Shown: positions 53,540 through 62,910 of the stretch, one piece after another
Layout of the letters: each line of letters begins with the position of its first letter
How positions within the stretch are numbered: the first letter of the stretch is position 1
The notes under the pieces: model-generated
The model's database searches: none
What the model was told of the DNA's origin: nothing
What the model saw: the letters and a program-made list of their open reading frames with translations, nothing else
Origin: Halioglobus japonicus
GTDB taxonomy: Bacteria > Pseudomonadota > Gammaproteobacteria > Pseudomonadales > Halieaceae
Direction: 5' to 3'
NCBI RefSeq assembly: GCF_001983995.1
Contig: NZ_CP019450.1
Span: forward strand, 992,001 to 1,056,000
DNA length: 64,000 bases
Program-made: the position numbers and the translations under genes

Positions 53540-54546
53540 GATTTTTTCTCGCGGGCCGTATACGCCCGCGGCGTCACGCCTGTCCAGCGCTTGAACGCGC
53601 GGAAGAACGAGGTCGGCTCAGAGAAACCAATGCTCTCGGCCACCTCCTCAATGCTCATGACACCTCGGTTAAGGTTGTAAATCGCGGTATCCCTGCGCAG
53701 GTCGTCCTTGAGCTGTTGATACGAGGTGCCTTCCTCGCGCAGCCGTCGGCGCAGTGTGCCGGTGGTGGAGTGTAGCTGGGACGCCACCCATTCGAAGTCG
53801 GGAAATTCATCAGCGACGCTGGGCTTGATCAGTTGAGTGACCTTGGCCACGTGGCTGTTGCGCTCATCCGGGCTCGCCATGAGTTGAGCGCCGGGAATTT
53901 TCAGGAACGCTTCAAGATCGGCCTCGCTGCGGACGATGGGAGCATCGAGATAGTTGGCACTGAAACTAATGCAATTGCGGTTGCGGCTGAAATGAATCGG
54001 CGCACGGTACAGCAGGTTGTATGCCGCAGCGTGCTCCGGCCTCGGGTGTGCAAAACTGGCACTCTCAAGCGGAATATTCTGACCGATCAGCCAGCTCGCC
54101 AGGCGATGGATAATCGCCAGGAAGGACAGGACCAGCAGCCGCTGTGGTTCGGAATCGTCGCCCAGAGGGGCAAACACATAGTGGGCAATGCCGTCGACGA
54201 CCTCTACTGATGTCACACTGCAATCCGTAGTGACCGAATGGAAGGGCGTGGCGCGCTCGATAAAGGCGCCCAGCGTAGGCGCGTGAATACAGGCGTAGCA
54301 AATCAGTGCGAATGTGCCCGGCCTGGAGGGTTGTTCCACCAGTCCACAGTATTCATCGTTGAGCTCGGCGGAAATCAGATCGACCAGGGCTGAATACTGG
54401 GCGGCCGGAATGCGCGCCCGTGCGCCGTCAACCACCTCCCTTGAGATGTCCAATTGCTCCAGCGCAGCCTCGATGTCACAGCCCTTCAAGGTGGCGCCGT
54501 GCAGCAGTGCGCGGACAAATACAGCGGGTACTGTCGATATTTCCAT
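53536..54546 (-). CDS. AraC-family transcriptional regulator (OruR/ArgR-like)
   Basis: 336-aa regulator. N-terminal arabinose-binding-type domain (about 10-190, with the LLVLSFLAIIHRLASWLIG segment), then a C-terminal double helix-turn-helix (about 235-335) with LRRRLREEGTSYQQLKDDLRRD and the typical EVAESIGFSEPTSFFRAFKRWTGVTPRAY. It is divergent from an iron-dependent alcohol dehydrogenase gene with a 149-nt intergenic region, so it probably activates that operon in response to its substrate. Its 3' end overlaps the enoyl-CoA hydratase gene. Confidence 0.92.
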   Translation of the reverse strand: MEISTVPAVFVRALLHGATLKGCDIEAALEQLDISREVVDGARARIPAAQYSALVDLISAELNDEYCGLVEQPSRPGTFALICYACIHAPTLGAFIERATPFHSVTTDCSVTSVEVVDGIAHYVFAPLGDDSEPQRLLVLSFLAIIHRLASWLIGQNIPLESASFAHPRPEHAAAYNLLYRAPIHFSRNRNCISFSANYLDAPIVRSEADLEAFLKIPGAQLMASPDERNSHVAKVTQLIKPSVADEFPDFEWVASQLHSTTGTLRRRLREEGTSYQQLKDDLRRDTAIYNLNRGVMSIEEVAESIGFSEPTSFFRAFKRWTGVTPRAYTAREKKS

Positions 54547-54695
54547 TCAGTTAAAGCCTTATAAAACAAACGCTTAGCGCGTTTCGGCGAGATTGACAGT
54601 TTGGGCTATAAAAGTACGTGTTTCAAGCCATTAAAACCTGTCGACAGCTGTCCGAGAATACGCGCTGATCAGCGAAATATCGGAGACCCCCACGG

Positions 54696-55895
54696 ATGCG
54701 ATTCATCAACTGGCTGTTGCACAAATGCATAGTTGGCCTGCTTGGCGTTGTGCAAAAGTTTCTCAGTGTTCCCACCCAGACGTTGTTTGCCGGCGCCGGC
54801 AGCTCAGGACAGCTGGCGCGTCACATGGTGGCCATGGGGCACCAGCGTATCCTGCTGGTAACCGACCAGATTCTGGTAGACCTCGGTATGGCAGAAAATA
54901 TCCGTAAGTCGGTTGAAGAGGCGGGCGGAGAGCTGTTTGTTTATTGCGGCGTGCTGCCTGACCCGACCACAGCGATCGTCGAGGAGGGGCTTGCCTACTA
55001 TCGCACTCAGCGCTGCGACTCGATCCTGGCTTTAGGTGGAGGCTCGTCCATTGATGCTGCCAAGGGTATTGCCGCCAGCGCGACCAATGGTCCGGTGCAG
55101 TCGCTGGTGGGTATTCTCAAGATCCGCCAGGCGCTGGCGCCGTTGTATGCCATTCCTACAACGTCTGGCACGGGTTCCGAGGCCACTTTTGCCGCAGTCA
55201 TCTCCGATGCAGAGACCCATCGCAAGGGCTTTCTGGCGGACATGAAATTAATCCCACTGGGCGTAGCGCTCGACCCGCTGCTACTCACCGGTATGCCGCA
55301 GGGTGTGACGGCCGCCACTGGCGCCGACGCCCTGACGCACGCCATCGAAACCTATATTGGCCGCTGGTCGAACGATGAAGTTCGGCGCCTGTCCGGCACT
55401 GCGACCCGTCTGCTGTTTGACCATTTGCCCCGGGTCTATCGTAACGGCCAGGATGTGCAGTCGCGCGAAGCGGTATCGCTGGCCTCCTACTATGCCGGCC
55501 AGGCGATTAATCACGCCAGTGTGGGCATGGTACATGCGATTGCCCATCAGTTAGGCGGCTTGTATGGCACACCCCACGGTGTGGCTAACGCGATTGTGCT
55601 GCCCCATGTGCTCGACTGCTATGTTGAACACAGCCCCGAGGCGCTGGCGGAGCTTGCGGCCGTCATCGGTGTGGGCAGGTCCAGTCAGACTGATCATGAG
55701 CGCGCCAGCGCCTTCGTACAGGCGACTCGCGACCTGCTGGCGCAATTGGGTCTTGCGACCCGCCTGGAATCTTTTCCCACCTCCGATATTCCCGCAGTGG
55801 CTAATGACAGCATGGCGGAGTGCCGGCTGTACCCGGTGCCACACTGGGTATCCCGGGCGGAGCTGAAGACTATATTGGACAAGATAGCTGTTTAA
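54696..55895 (+). CDS. iron-containing (group III) alcohol dehydrogenase
   Basis: 399-aa dehydrogenase. NAD-binding region SILALGGGSSIDAAKGIA (about 109-126) and IPTTSGTGSEATFAAVI. Metal ligands fit Asp and His in TGADALTHAIETYIGR and His in MVHAIAHQLGGLYGTPHGVANAIVLPHV. It oxidises an alcohol to an aldehyde with NAD+. The N-terminal hydrophobic stretch (residues about 5-22) is longer than usual. It starts an apparent operon: dehydrogenase (11 nt gap), acyl-CoA dehydrogenase (28 nt gap), arylsulfatase; controlled by the divergent AraC regulator. Confidence 0.9.
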   Translation: MRFINWLLHKCIVGLLGVVQKFLSVPTQTLFAGAGSSGQLARHMVAMGHQRILLVTDQILVDLGMAENIRKSVEEAGGELFVYCGVLPDPTTAIVEEGLAYYRTQRCDSILALGGGSSIDAAKGIAASATNGPVQSLVGILKIRQALAPLYAIPTTSGTGSEATFAAVISDAETHRKGFLADMKLIPLGVALDPLLLTGMPQGVTAATGADALTHAIETYIGRWSNDEVRRLSGTATRLLFDHLPRVYRNGQDVQSREAVSLASYYAGQAINHASVGMVHAIAHQLGGLYGTPHGVANAIVLPHVLDCYVEHSPEALAELAAVIGVGRSSQTDHERASAFVQATRDLLAQLGLATRLESFPTSDIPAVANDSMAECRLYPVPHWVSRAELKTILDKIAV

Positions 55896-55906
55896 GGAAC
55901 GGACTG

Positions 55907-57064
55907 ATGACGATCTTGAACTCGATTTGGATGAACGAAGAGCTGCGCATGCTGCACGATAGTGCGCTCAAATTTACCGAGCAGGAGCTGGGGCCGAATC
56001 GCGAGCGCTGGGAAGCCCAGGGTATGTGCGATCGCGATGCCTGGCGTACCACCGGCGCGGCCGGGCTGCTGTGCGCCAGTATTCCGGTGGAATACGGTGG
56101 TGCTGGCGGTGACTACACCCACGAGGCCGTTATTTACGACGCCATGATACGCGGTGGAGCGGCGGCGTCCGTGGGTGGCGGCAACACGGTCCACAGTCAG
56201 ATTGTGGCGCACTACATTCTCGACTACGGCACCGAAGACCAGAAGCATAAGTGGCTGCCGGCTATGGCCGCCGGAGAGCTCGTGGGTGCCATTGCCATGA
56301 CGGAGCCGGGCGCAGGGTCCGATTTGCAGGGTGTAAAAACCACAGCAGTGCGCGAGGGTGACGAGTACATTATCAATGGCGCCAAGACCTTTATCAGCAA
56401 CGGCCAGCACGCCGAGCTTATTATTGTTGTGGCTAAAACCGACCCCGCCGCAGGCGCCAAGGGCACGTCGCTGATCGTGGTGGAGACCGAGGGGCTCGAC
56501 GGCTTCGCGCGAGGCCGCAACCTGGATAAAGTGGGTTTGAAAGATGCCGATACATCTGAATTGTTTTTCAATAACGTCCGTGTGCCCACCGCCAATCTGT
56601 TGGGCGACCCTGAGGGCCAGGGCTTTATTCAGTTAATGATGCAGCTGCCTCAGGAGCGACTAGGTATTGCCTGTGCCGGTGCGACGATCGCCGAAATGGC
56701 CGTTGAGACCACCTTGGAATACACCCGTGACCGAGCGGCGTTTGGCAAAAGTGTGTTCGACTTCCAGAACACGCGCTTCAAGTTGGCGGAGTGCAAAACC
56801 GAAGCCACTATTGCCCGCAGTTTCGTCGATCAGTGCATTGCCAAGCACATTAATGGCGAGCTCAGCGCGGAAGAGGCGTCGATGGCCAAGTGGTGGTGTA
56901 CCCAGAAGCAGTGCGACATTGTAGACGAGTGCCTGCAATTACACGGAGGCTACGGCTATATGTGGGAATATCCCATCGCACGAATGTACGCTGACAGTCG
57001 GGTGCAGAAAATCTATGGCGGCACCAACGAAATTATGAAAGAGCTGATCGCCAGGTCGCTCTGA
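55907..57064 (+). CDS. acyl-CoA dehydrogenase
   Basis: 385-aa enzyme with EYGGAGGDYTHEAV, GAIAMTEPGAGSDLQGVKTTA (about 120-140), NGAKTFISNGQHAELIIVVAKT, RAAFGKSVFDFQNTRFKLAE and the terminal QKIYGGTNEIMKELIARSL. ATG 55907 follows AAGGA at about 8 nt; the frame extends upstream inside the alcohol dehydrogenase. It is probably the second enzyme of the AraC-controlled operon, acting after oxidation and CoA activation of an alcohol-derived acid. Confidence 0.92.
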   Translation: MTILNSIWMNEELRMLHDSALKFTEQELGPNRERWEAQGMCDRDAWRTTGAAGLLCASIPVEYGGAGGDYTHEAVIYDAMIRGGAAASVGGGNTVHSQIVAHYILDYGTEDQKHKWLPAMAAGELVGAIAMTEPGAGSDLQGVKTTAVREGDEYIINGAKTFISNGQHAELIIVVAKTDPAAGAKGTSLIVVETEGLDGFARGRNLDKVGLKDADTSELFFNNVRVPTANLLGDPEGQGFIQLMMQLPQERLGIACAGATIAEMAVETTLEYTRDRAAFGKSVFDFQNTRFKLAECKTEATIARSFVDQCIAKHINGELSAEEASMAKWWCTQKQCDIVDECLQLHGGYGYMWEYPIARMYADSRVQKIYGGTNEIMKELIARSL

Positions 57065-57092
57065 GAGGGCCACGCAATCACAGGTAATCACA

Positions 57093-58667
57093 ATGAAGAA
57101 CCTATTACATACCTTACGCCGGGCCTGCGCGGTGGCCGCAACACTGGCAGTGTCCTTTGGCGCTGCCGTTAGTCAGGCCGCAGACAAGCCCAACATCCTG
57201 GTGATCTGGGGCGACGATATTGGCTGGTCCAACCTCAGTGCCTATCACCGCGGCATGCTGGGTGGCAGCACGCCCAACATCGACCGAATTGCTAACGAAG
57301 GTGCGATGTTCACTGACTATTACGGCGAGCAAAGCTGTACCGCGGGCCGCTCTGCCTTCATCACCGGCCAGCACCCGCTGCGCACTGGATTGCTGAAAGT
57401 CGGTATGCCTGGCGCTGATATCGGCCTGCAGGCGGAAGATCCCACTATCGCCGAGCTGCTCAAGCCCCACGGTTATGTGACGGGCCAGTTCGGTAAGAAT
57501 CATCTGGGCGACAAGGACGAGTTCCTGCCGACCAATCATGGCTTCGATGAGTTCTTCGGTAACCTCTACCACCTCAATGCCGAGGAAGAGCCGGAAACGT
57601 ATTTCTACCCGAAAGATCCTGCCTTCCATAAGCGCTTCGCACCTCGCGGTGTAATTCGCTCTTATGCGGACGGCAAGATCGAAGACACTGGCCCGCTGAC
57701 CCGCAAGCGCATGGAAATGGTGGATCAGGAATTTACCGACGCAGCGCTCAAGTTTATCGACAAGGCCCACAAAGACGACAAGCCGTTCTTTGTTTGGTTT
57801 AACGCGACCCGCATGCACGTGTGGACCCGCCTGGCGCCCAAGTGGGATGGCGCATCTGGTTACGGTTTGTATGCCGATGGCTTGATGGAGCACGATTACC
57901 ACGTGGGCCTGCTGCTGGACAAAATCGACGAGCTCGGCATCGCCGACAACACGATTGTGGTTTACTCCACCGACAATGGCTCGCAGACCAGCACCTACCC
58001 GGATGCCGGCGTCGAGCCGTTTCGTGGTGAAAAAGGCTCGACCTGGGAGGGTGGCTTCCGCGTTCCCGCCATGATTCGCTGGCCTGGGGTGGTAGAGCCA
58101 GGCACGGTGATCAACGACATCTTCTCGCACCTGGACTGGATGCCCACACTCTTGAGTGCGGCGGGTGAGCCCGGTGTGAAAGAGAAACTGCTCAAGGGCC
58201 ACCGCGCGGGTGACATGACCTACCGCGTGCACCTGGACGGTTACGACCAGACGGAACTGCTGGCGGGCAAAGGCCCCGGTAAGCGCACCACGCTGTACTA
58301 CTTTGACGACAACGCCAACTTTAATGCCATGCGCTGGAATGACTGGAAGATTCACTTCGGCTGGTCCATGCAGGGCTGGGCGGGTCAGCGTGAGGCACTG
58401 AACTTCCCGCGGATGGTTCACCTGCGTTCAGACCCCTATGAAACCTCGCTGGACTCCGGCCTGTATACGCGCTTCTTCGGTGATCAGCTGTGGCTGTTTG
58501 TGCCGGTGCAGCAGGAAGTCGGCAAGTGGCTGATGACCTTCCGCGAATATCCGCCGCGTCAGCCCACGGCGAGCTTCAGCATCGACAAGATGATTGATCA
58601 GATGCAGCAAATGATGCACGTGCGCGCCATGCAGCAGCAAGGTGCAGGTGCCCGCCCCGGGCAGTAA
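57093..58667 (+). CDS. arylsulfatase (type I, exported)
   Basis: 524-aa sulfatase with a signal peptide (ending AVSQAA). The formylglycine site is Cys82 in SCTAGRSAFITGQ (C-x-x-x-R sulfatase motif); metal-binding DD at 41-42 in IWGDDIGWSN; the second-half STDNGS and catalytic Lys/His regions GKNHLGDK are present. Its C-terminus (about 450-524) is long and Met/Gln-rich. It hydrolyses a sulfate ester in the periplasm and needs a formylglycine-generating enzyme, which is not in the window. Its place directly after an alcohol dehydrogenase and an acyl-CoA dehydrogenase suggests use of the alcohol part of a sulfate ester as carbon source. Confidence 0.9.
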   Translation: MKNLLHTLRRACAVAATLAVSFGAAVSQAADKPNILVIWGDDIGWSNLSAYHRGMLGGSTPNIDRIANEGAMFTDYYGEQSCTAGRSAFITGQHPLRTGLLKVGMPGADIGLQAEDPTIAELLKPHGYVTGQFGKNHLGDKDEFLPTNHGFDEFFGNLYHLNAEEEPETYFYPKDPAFHKRFAPRGVIRSYADGKIEDTGPLTRKRMEMVDQEFTDAALKFIDKAHKDDKPFFVWFNATRMHVWTRLAPKWDGASGYGLYADGLMEHDYHVGLLLDKIDELGIADNTIVVYSTDNGSQTSTYPDAGVEPFRGEKGSTWEGGFRVPAMIRWPGVVEPGTVINDIFSHLDWMPTLLSAAGEPGVKEKLLKGHRAGDMTYRVHLDGYDQTELLAGKGPGKRTTLYYFDDNANFNAMRWNDWKIHFGWSMQGWAGQREALNFPRMVHLRSDPYETSLDSGLYTRFFGDQLWLFVPVQQEVGKWLMTFREYPPRQPTASFSIDKMIDQMQQMMHVRAMQQQGAGARPGQ

Positions 58668-58680
58668 TCCTCTTCCAGAC

Positions 58681-58700
58681 CCCTGCCCTTCGGGGCAGGG
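58681..58700. terminator. UUCG-capped hairpin between convergent genes
   Basis: CCCTGCCC (58681-58688), tetraloop TTCG, GGGCAGGG (58693-58700). It separates the sulfatase gene from the convergent enoyl-CoA hydratase gene. No long T-tract follows, but the stem is very stable. Confidence 0.65.
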
Positions 58701-59597
58701 TTAGTCCCCTCTATCCTCGCGATAATCCCCGAATTCACCGTCGCGCTGTGACAGCGCTTCGGTGAGCTTGCCTCCGCCCTGGGTGGCGGCTATGAAATCC
58801 TTGAAGCTCTGCTGGTGGGTTGCCAGCGTACAGATCTCGGTGCCCTGGCGCAGGCCGGCACGCAGGCCCATGGCTTCCATCTGGCGGTGCACGGCGCGTT
58901 TGTTGAGGGCGAGGATATCCGCCGGAATGGCGGCGATGCGTTCCGCCTGGGCAAGCGTGGCGGCCTCGAGTTCCTCCGCCGGGAAACTGCGCGTGGCCCA
59001 GCCGTACTGTACGGCTTCGGTGCCGCTGACGGAGTCGCCGGTAAGCAGCATCTCCATGCCCTTGCGCATACCCAGTAGCCACGGGTGAAACTGCATATCG
59101 GGCACGCCGAAGCGCACCGCGGGGTAGCCAATCTGGGCGTCGTCGGCCGCATAGACCACGTCGCAACCGGTGGCCAGTTCGCTGCCACCCGCCAGGCAGT
59201 AGCCGTGAACCTCGGCAATGACTGGCTTGGACAAGTCCCAGATGCGCATCCAGCTCTCTACCACGTGGCGCGGCCACTGGCTGTCGCCGCCCGCGGTGTG
59301 GAAGGGGTAGGCCTGGCCGACGTTGCCGCCGCCCAGGTCATAGCCAGCTGAGAAACATTTGCCGGAGCCGCGCACAATCATCACTTTCACTTTCGGGTCT
59401 GCATCGCCGGCCTCCAGTGCATGCAGGAGCTCACCGCGAAGCTGGTGGTTCAGCGCGTTGCGCTTGTCAGGCCGATTGAGGGCGATACGCCTCACGCCAG
59501 GCGAAGGCTCATCGATCAGTACTACTTCATAGCCATTTTCACCGTAGCGGCCTTGCGCTGCTTGTCCCTCTGCGTAGGGGTTCGCTTCGTTGGTCAT
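58701..59597 (-). CDS. enoyl-CoA hydratase/isomerase family protein
   Basis: 298-aa crotonase-fold protein. Oxyanion-hole stretches SGKCFSAGYDLGGGNVGQ (about 78-96) and HGYCLAGGSELATGCDVVYAADD (about 130-152), then ALNKRAVHRQMEAMG and a typical C-terminal helical end. A longer N-terminus (about 25 residues before the fold) than usual. GGAGATCACA precedes the ATG. Probably a beta-oxidation step; the substrate is not determined. Confidence 0.88.
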   Translation of the reverse strand: MTNEANPYAEGQAAQGRYGENGYEVVLIDEPSPGVRRIALNRPDKRNALNHQLRGELLHALEAGDADPKVKVMIVRGSGKCFSAGYDLGGGNVGQAYPFHTAGGDSQWPRHVVESWMRIWDLSKPVIAEVHGYCLAGGSELATGCDVVYAADDAQIGYPAVRFGVPDMQFHPWLLGMRKGMEMLLTGDSVSGTEAVQYGWATRSFPAEELEAATLAQAERIAAIPADILALNKRAVHRQMEAMGLRAGLRQGTEICTLATHQQSFKDFIAATQGGGKLTEALSQRDGEFGDYREDRGD

Positions 59598-59753
59598 TGT
59601 GATCTCCTCAATAGTGGCATTGATTGTACGCCCCGCAAGGGGCGGAAGGGATACAGCAATTTGTACTAACCCTGCTCGGGACGGCGGCGAATGAGGCGCA
59701 CCAGGCGTCAGTGTGTGGTGTATGCTGCGCGTTTTGATGGTGCGAGAAACCCT

Positions 59754-60634
59754 ATGTTAAGCCCGCTACTGGATGTGCTGACCGGCCCTTGCCCGAGGAC
59801 GCCGCGCGCCTGTTTCACGGCCGTGGCCTGTGCTATGAGGGCTTGTCTTTTCTCAATGTGGACTGGTTCGAACCGGTGGTGTGGGCCGTTGTCTACGGTG
59901 ATGTCGACGATGATCTGGTGGCTTCAATTGCTGCGGCGTTGGCCGCTTTCGGCGAACATGAAAGCAGGGTGCAATGTGTATCCCTGCAGCGTCGTGGGCG
60001 CGGTACAGCAAGCCAGGAGGTGATCTATGGTGCACTGCCTGAAGTCTGTTTCGCCCGTGAGGCTGGGGCGCGCTACGAACGGAATTTCTCGGCTAACCAG
60101 AATGTTGGATTCTTCCTCGACGTACGTCCCGGGCGGCAGTGGCTGCGTGAACGTGCCCAGGGAAAGCGCGTGCTTAACCTGTTTTCTTATACCTGCTCGT
60201 TCTCGGTGGTAGCGCTGCAGGGTGGGGCGGCAGAGGTGATCAATATCGATATGGCCAAGTCCGCGCTGGCTACCGGGCAACGCAATCATGCACTCAACGG
60301 GCTGCCGCCTGATGTCTTTCGCTCTACCCGCAACCTGGAAGATCTGGGGCCTTACGATCTGGTGATCTCTGACCCGCCCTCGCGCCAGAAGCGCAGCTTT
60401 GAGGCCGACAAGGATTATGCGCGCCTGCTGCAGCAGCTGGCACCGATGCTGGCTCCGGGGGCCGAAATACTCGCGTGCCTGAATGCGCCCTATCTGGGGG
60501 CGGCCTTTCTGCCCGAGCTATTCGAGGCACACCTGAAGAGCTGTGAGTACGTGGAACATCTGCCGCAGCGTGAGGATTTTCCGGAAAAGGATCTGGATTG
60601 CTGCCTGAAGATGCAGGCCTTCAGGCAGCGCTAG
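59754..60634 (+). pseudogene. SAM-dependent methyltransferase (RlmI/PF10672-like), one frameshift
   Basis: About 293-aa methyltransferase once a C is restored near 59787 (GGC-CCT-TGC should read GGC-CCC-TTG). The start MLSPLLDVLTGP then joins LPEDAARLFHGRGLCYEGLS. The core has the NQNVGFFLDVRPGRQWLRER and KRVLNLFSYTCSFSVVALQGGA motifs of the RlmI-type class, and ISDPPSRQKRSFEADKDY (DPP motif). RlmI methylates 23S rRNA at m5C1962; this shorter homologue lacks an obvious PUA domain, so its target is uncertain. The 35-nt 5' part is in another frame only because of the indel. Confidence 0.78.
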
Positions 60635-60664
60635 CGGCGCAGCGGGCGCTGCGCCGCGCGGTGC

Positions 60665-61753
60665 TTAGCGAATGTGACGCAGCAGGAAGGGGACCAGCTC
60701 TTCGCCGGATGGGTCTTCCAGTGGCCAGGCAGGGTCGCGGGAATAGCCCACGCTTTCCAGGCCCACCTCGTCAGCACGCTCCTTGATCGCAATGCCATGC
60801 AAAGCGTGATGTAGGAACAGGTCCACAGGGTTTTCCAGTGAGGTCGTGAAGTTTTCCACGTAAATGGGCGCATCACCAGCGTCCATGAGTTCCAGCATGT
60901 CCACTTCTGCGCGGTAGTCCAGGGTGGCCTGGTCTTCCAGCGCCTCGACGCTGGGAACACCGAGGAAGGTCAGCAGGTAGTTGGTCTGGCCCAGCGTGTT
61001 GACGAGGGTCAGAATGTCGGTGCTGCCCAGGATGTCCTCGAGGGGTGCCGTGAGCGGCAAGAGCACATCTCCCCAATCGATAATGTCATAGGTGGACTGA
61101 GTGACCAGGGCGCCGACGGCGCTGACACGGGTTGATTCACGCAGGATTTCATCCGCGTTATCCGGGTCCGCAAGGTCGTCGCGGGTGCCCAGCCACAGGC
61201 TGGCGCCGGCACCGGCGGATACGCCGTACAGTGCGACATTGTCAACATCCAGGTTCAGGCTCTCGTAGTAGTAGCGCATAAATTGCAGCGCCTGGGCTGT
61301 GTCCTGCAGGGAGGTGAGTACACCGCCTTGCTCAGCGGCTGCGACAATGTCACCGCCCTCTTCGGGTACCGTGAGCAGGGTGTAGTTGATGGTGGCATAG
61401 GCCACGCACTCCTGCAGGAAGGCCCGTACGTCATCGGCGAAGTTGTTATGGGCGCTGGATTTGTCGCCGCCGGTAAAGCCGCCGCCGTGGATGTAGATGA
61501 CCAAGGGTGTCGGGTCATCGCATTCCGGCAGGTAGATATCGAAAAGGTTGCGCTCATCATCGCCGTAGGGCACGTCGGCGGAAAACTTGGCAGAGATGTT
61601 CGGCAGGTCGATTGGCGCCGTTGTGAAGGTCAGGTCCAGGGTTGGCCGGGGCACCTGAGCGGGGCTGCTGGGGCGGCTCGAATCAGAGCTGTCGCTACAG
61701 GCAACGAGGGTAGCACCCAGTAATACCGGGGCTAGAACACGGAGCAATTGCAT
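60665..61753 (-). CDS. alpha/beta-hydrolase (carboxylesterase-like) lipoprotein
   Basis: 362-aa protein with a lipobox (LVAC, Cys19), a Ser/Pro linker, and an alpha/beta-hydrolase domain of the hormone-sensitive-lipase/BD-FAE type: oxyanion loop VIYIHGGGFTGGDKS (about 84-98), NYTLL, nucleophile elbow GVSAGAGASLW (about 175-185) and a possible Asp/His pair towards the C-terminus (HHALHGIAIKERADE). An outer-membrane-associated esterase acting on an unknown ester. Single gene between two plus-strand genes. Confidence 0.85.
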   Translation of the reverse strand: MQLLRVLAPVLLGATLVACSDSSDSSRPSSPAQVPRPTLDLTFTTAPIDLPNISAKFSADVPYGDDERNLFDIYLPECDDPTPLVIYIHGGGFTGGDKSSAHNNFADDVRAFLQECVAYATINYTLLTVPEEGGDIVAAAEQGGVLTSLQDTAQALQFMRYYYESLNLDVDNVALYGVSAGAGASLWLGTRDDLADPDNADEILRESTRVSAVGALVTQSTYDIIDWGDVLLPLTAPLEDILGSTDILTLVNTLGQTNYLLTFLGVPSVEALEDQATLDYRAEVDMLELMDAGDAPIYVENFTTSLENPVDLFLHHALHGIAIKERADEVGLESVGYSRDPAWPLEDPSGEELVPFLLRHIR

Positions 61754-61850
61754 GTGTCACTTCCAAAAGTTATTTTGAATCGCGACAGTAGCAAAATGTA
61801 CTCATTGTTTACATTTTAATCAGCCTGAAAATCTGGACGGAATCACAAAA

Positions 61851-62867
61851 ATGGAAAGAAATCGCCTCGGCCGCAGTGGCATTGTCGTCTCCGATATCTG
61901 CATGGGAACCATGACTTTTGGTAACCAGGCGGATGAGAAAACCTCATTTGCCATTATGGATGCCGCGTACGACATCGGCATCGATTTTTACGACACGGCA
62001 GAGGTGTATCCGGTCCCTCCTGAGGAACGCTATATGGGCGTGACGGAGGAGATCGTGGGCCGCTGGCTGAAAACCAAGCCGCGCGATTCCATCATTCTCG
62101 CCACCAAGGTGGCGGGTCCCGGTCACGGCTGGATTACACCGCCGGTGCGCTCGGGGAAAACCGGCCTCGATCGCCACCACATTGTACGCGCCATCGAGGG
62201 CAGCCTGCGGCGTCTCGATACCGACTATGTAGATCTCTACCAGACCCACTGGCCCGATCATGATTATTACTATGAAGAAACCCTGCGAGCCCTCGAGGAG
62301 CTGGTGGATTCGGGCAAGGTGCGGGTATTGGGTTGCTCCAATGAAACCAGTTGGGGGCTGACCAAGAGCCTGTGGGCGGCGGACAAGCACGGTCTGCCTC
62401 GCTATGAGACGATCCAGAACAATTTCAGCCTCAACCAGCGGCGCTTTGAAGATGAGTTGGCCCAGGTGTGTCGGCAGGAAGAGGTGAGCCTGTTGCCTTA
62501 CTCACCTTTGGCGGGCGGCGTGTTGTCGGGCAAATACAATGACGGGGCGACCCCGGCAGGTGCACGCTTCACCAACTACCTCACCGCCGGAGAGCGGCAA
62601 AAGAGAATGGCTGCCCGGTTTATTAATCCGATCGCCGAAGCCTCTACCAAGCGATTTACTGCGATTGCCGCAGATGCAGGCCTGTCACCGGTTACCATGG
62701 CGGTGGCCTGGAGCAAGCAGCACGATTTTGTCGCGTCGACGATCGTAGGAGCGACCAGTATGGATCAGATGCCTGACATTCTGGCGGCGGCTGACGTCAC
62801 GCTCAGCGCGGAAACCATGGCCGCAATCAATGCCGTGAGCCGGGAGCTCAAATATCCGATGGGCTGA
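61851..62867 (+). CDS. aldo/keto reductase (Tas-like)
   Basis: 338-aa NADPH-dependent TIM-barrel reductase. N-terminal NRLGRSGIVVSDICMGTMTFG, active-site FYDTAEVYPVPPEERYMG, ILATKVAGPG, and cofactor site NNFSLNQRR, LLPYSPLAGGVLSGKY, IVGATSMDQM. The insertion after DTAEVYPVPP is like E. coli Tas. It reduces carbonyls of unknown identity. It ends 43 nt before a TTG-started amidohydrolase gene. Confidence 0.9.
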   Translation: MERNRLGRSGIVVSDICMGTMTFGNQADEKTSFAIMDAAYDIGIDFYDTAEVYPVPPEERYMGVTEEIVGRWLKTKPRDSIILATKVAGPGHGWITPPVRSGKTGLDRHHIVRAIEGSLRRLDTDYVDLYQTHWPDHDYYYEETLRALEELVDSGKVRVLGCSNETSWGLTKSLWAADKHGLPRYETIQNNFSLNQRRFEDELAQVCRQEEVSLLPYSPLAGGVLSGKYNDGATPAGARFTNYLTAGERQKRMAARFINPIAEASTKRFTAIAADAGLSPVTMAVAWSKQHDFVASTIVGATSMDQMPDILAAADVTLSAETMAAINAVSRELKYPMG

Positions 62868-62910
62868 GCCCTCGCGGCCGGTGTTTAGTGGTTAATCGGG
62901 AGAATATGTT

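Noticed and set aside
57114..58421. 435-codon open frame antisense to the arylsulfatase gene
   Set aside because: The sense strand encodes a complete sulfatase with signal peptide and formylglycine motif; the antisense frame has none of these and no ribosome site.
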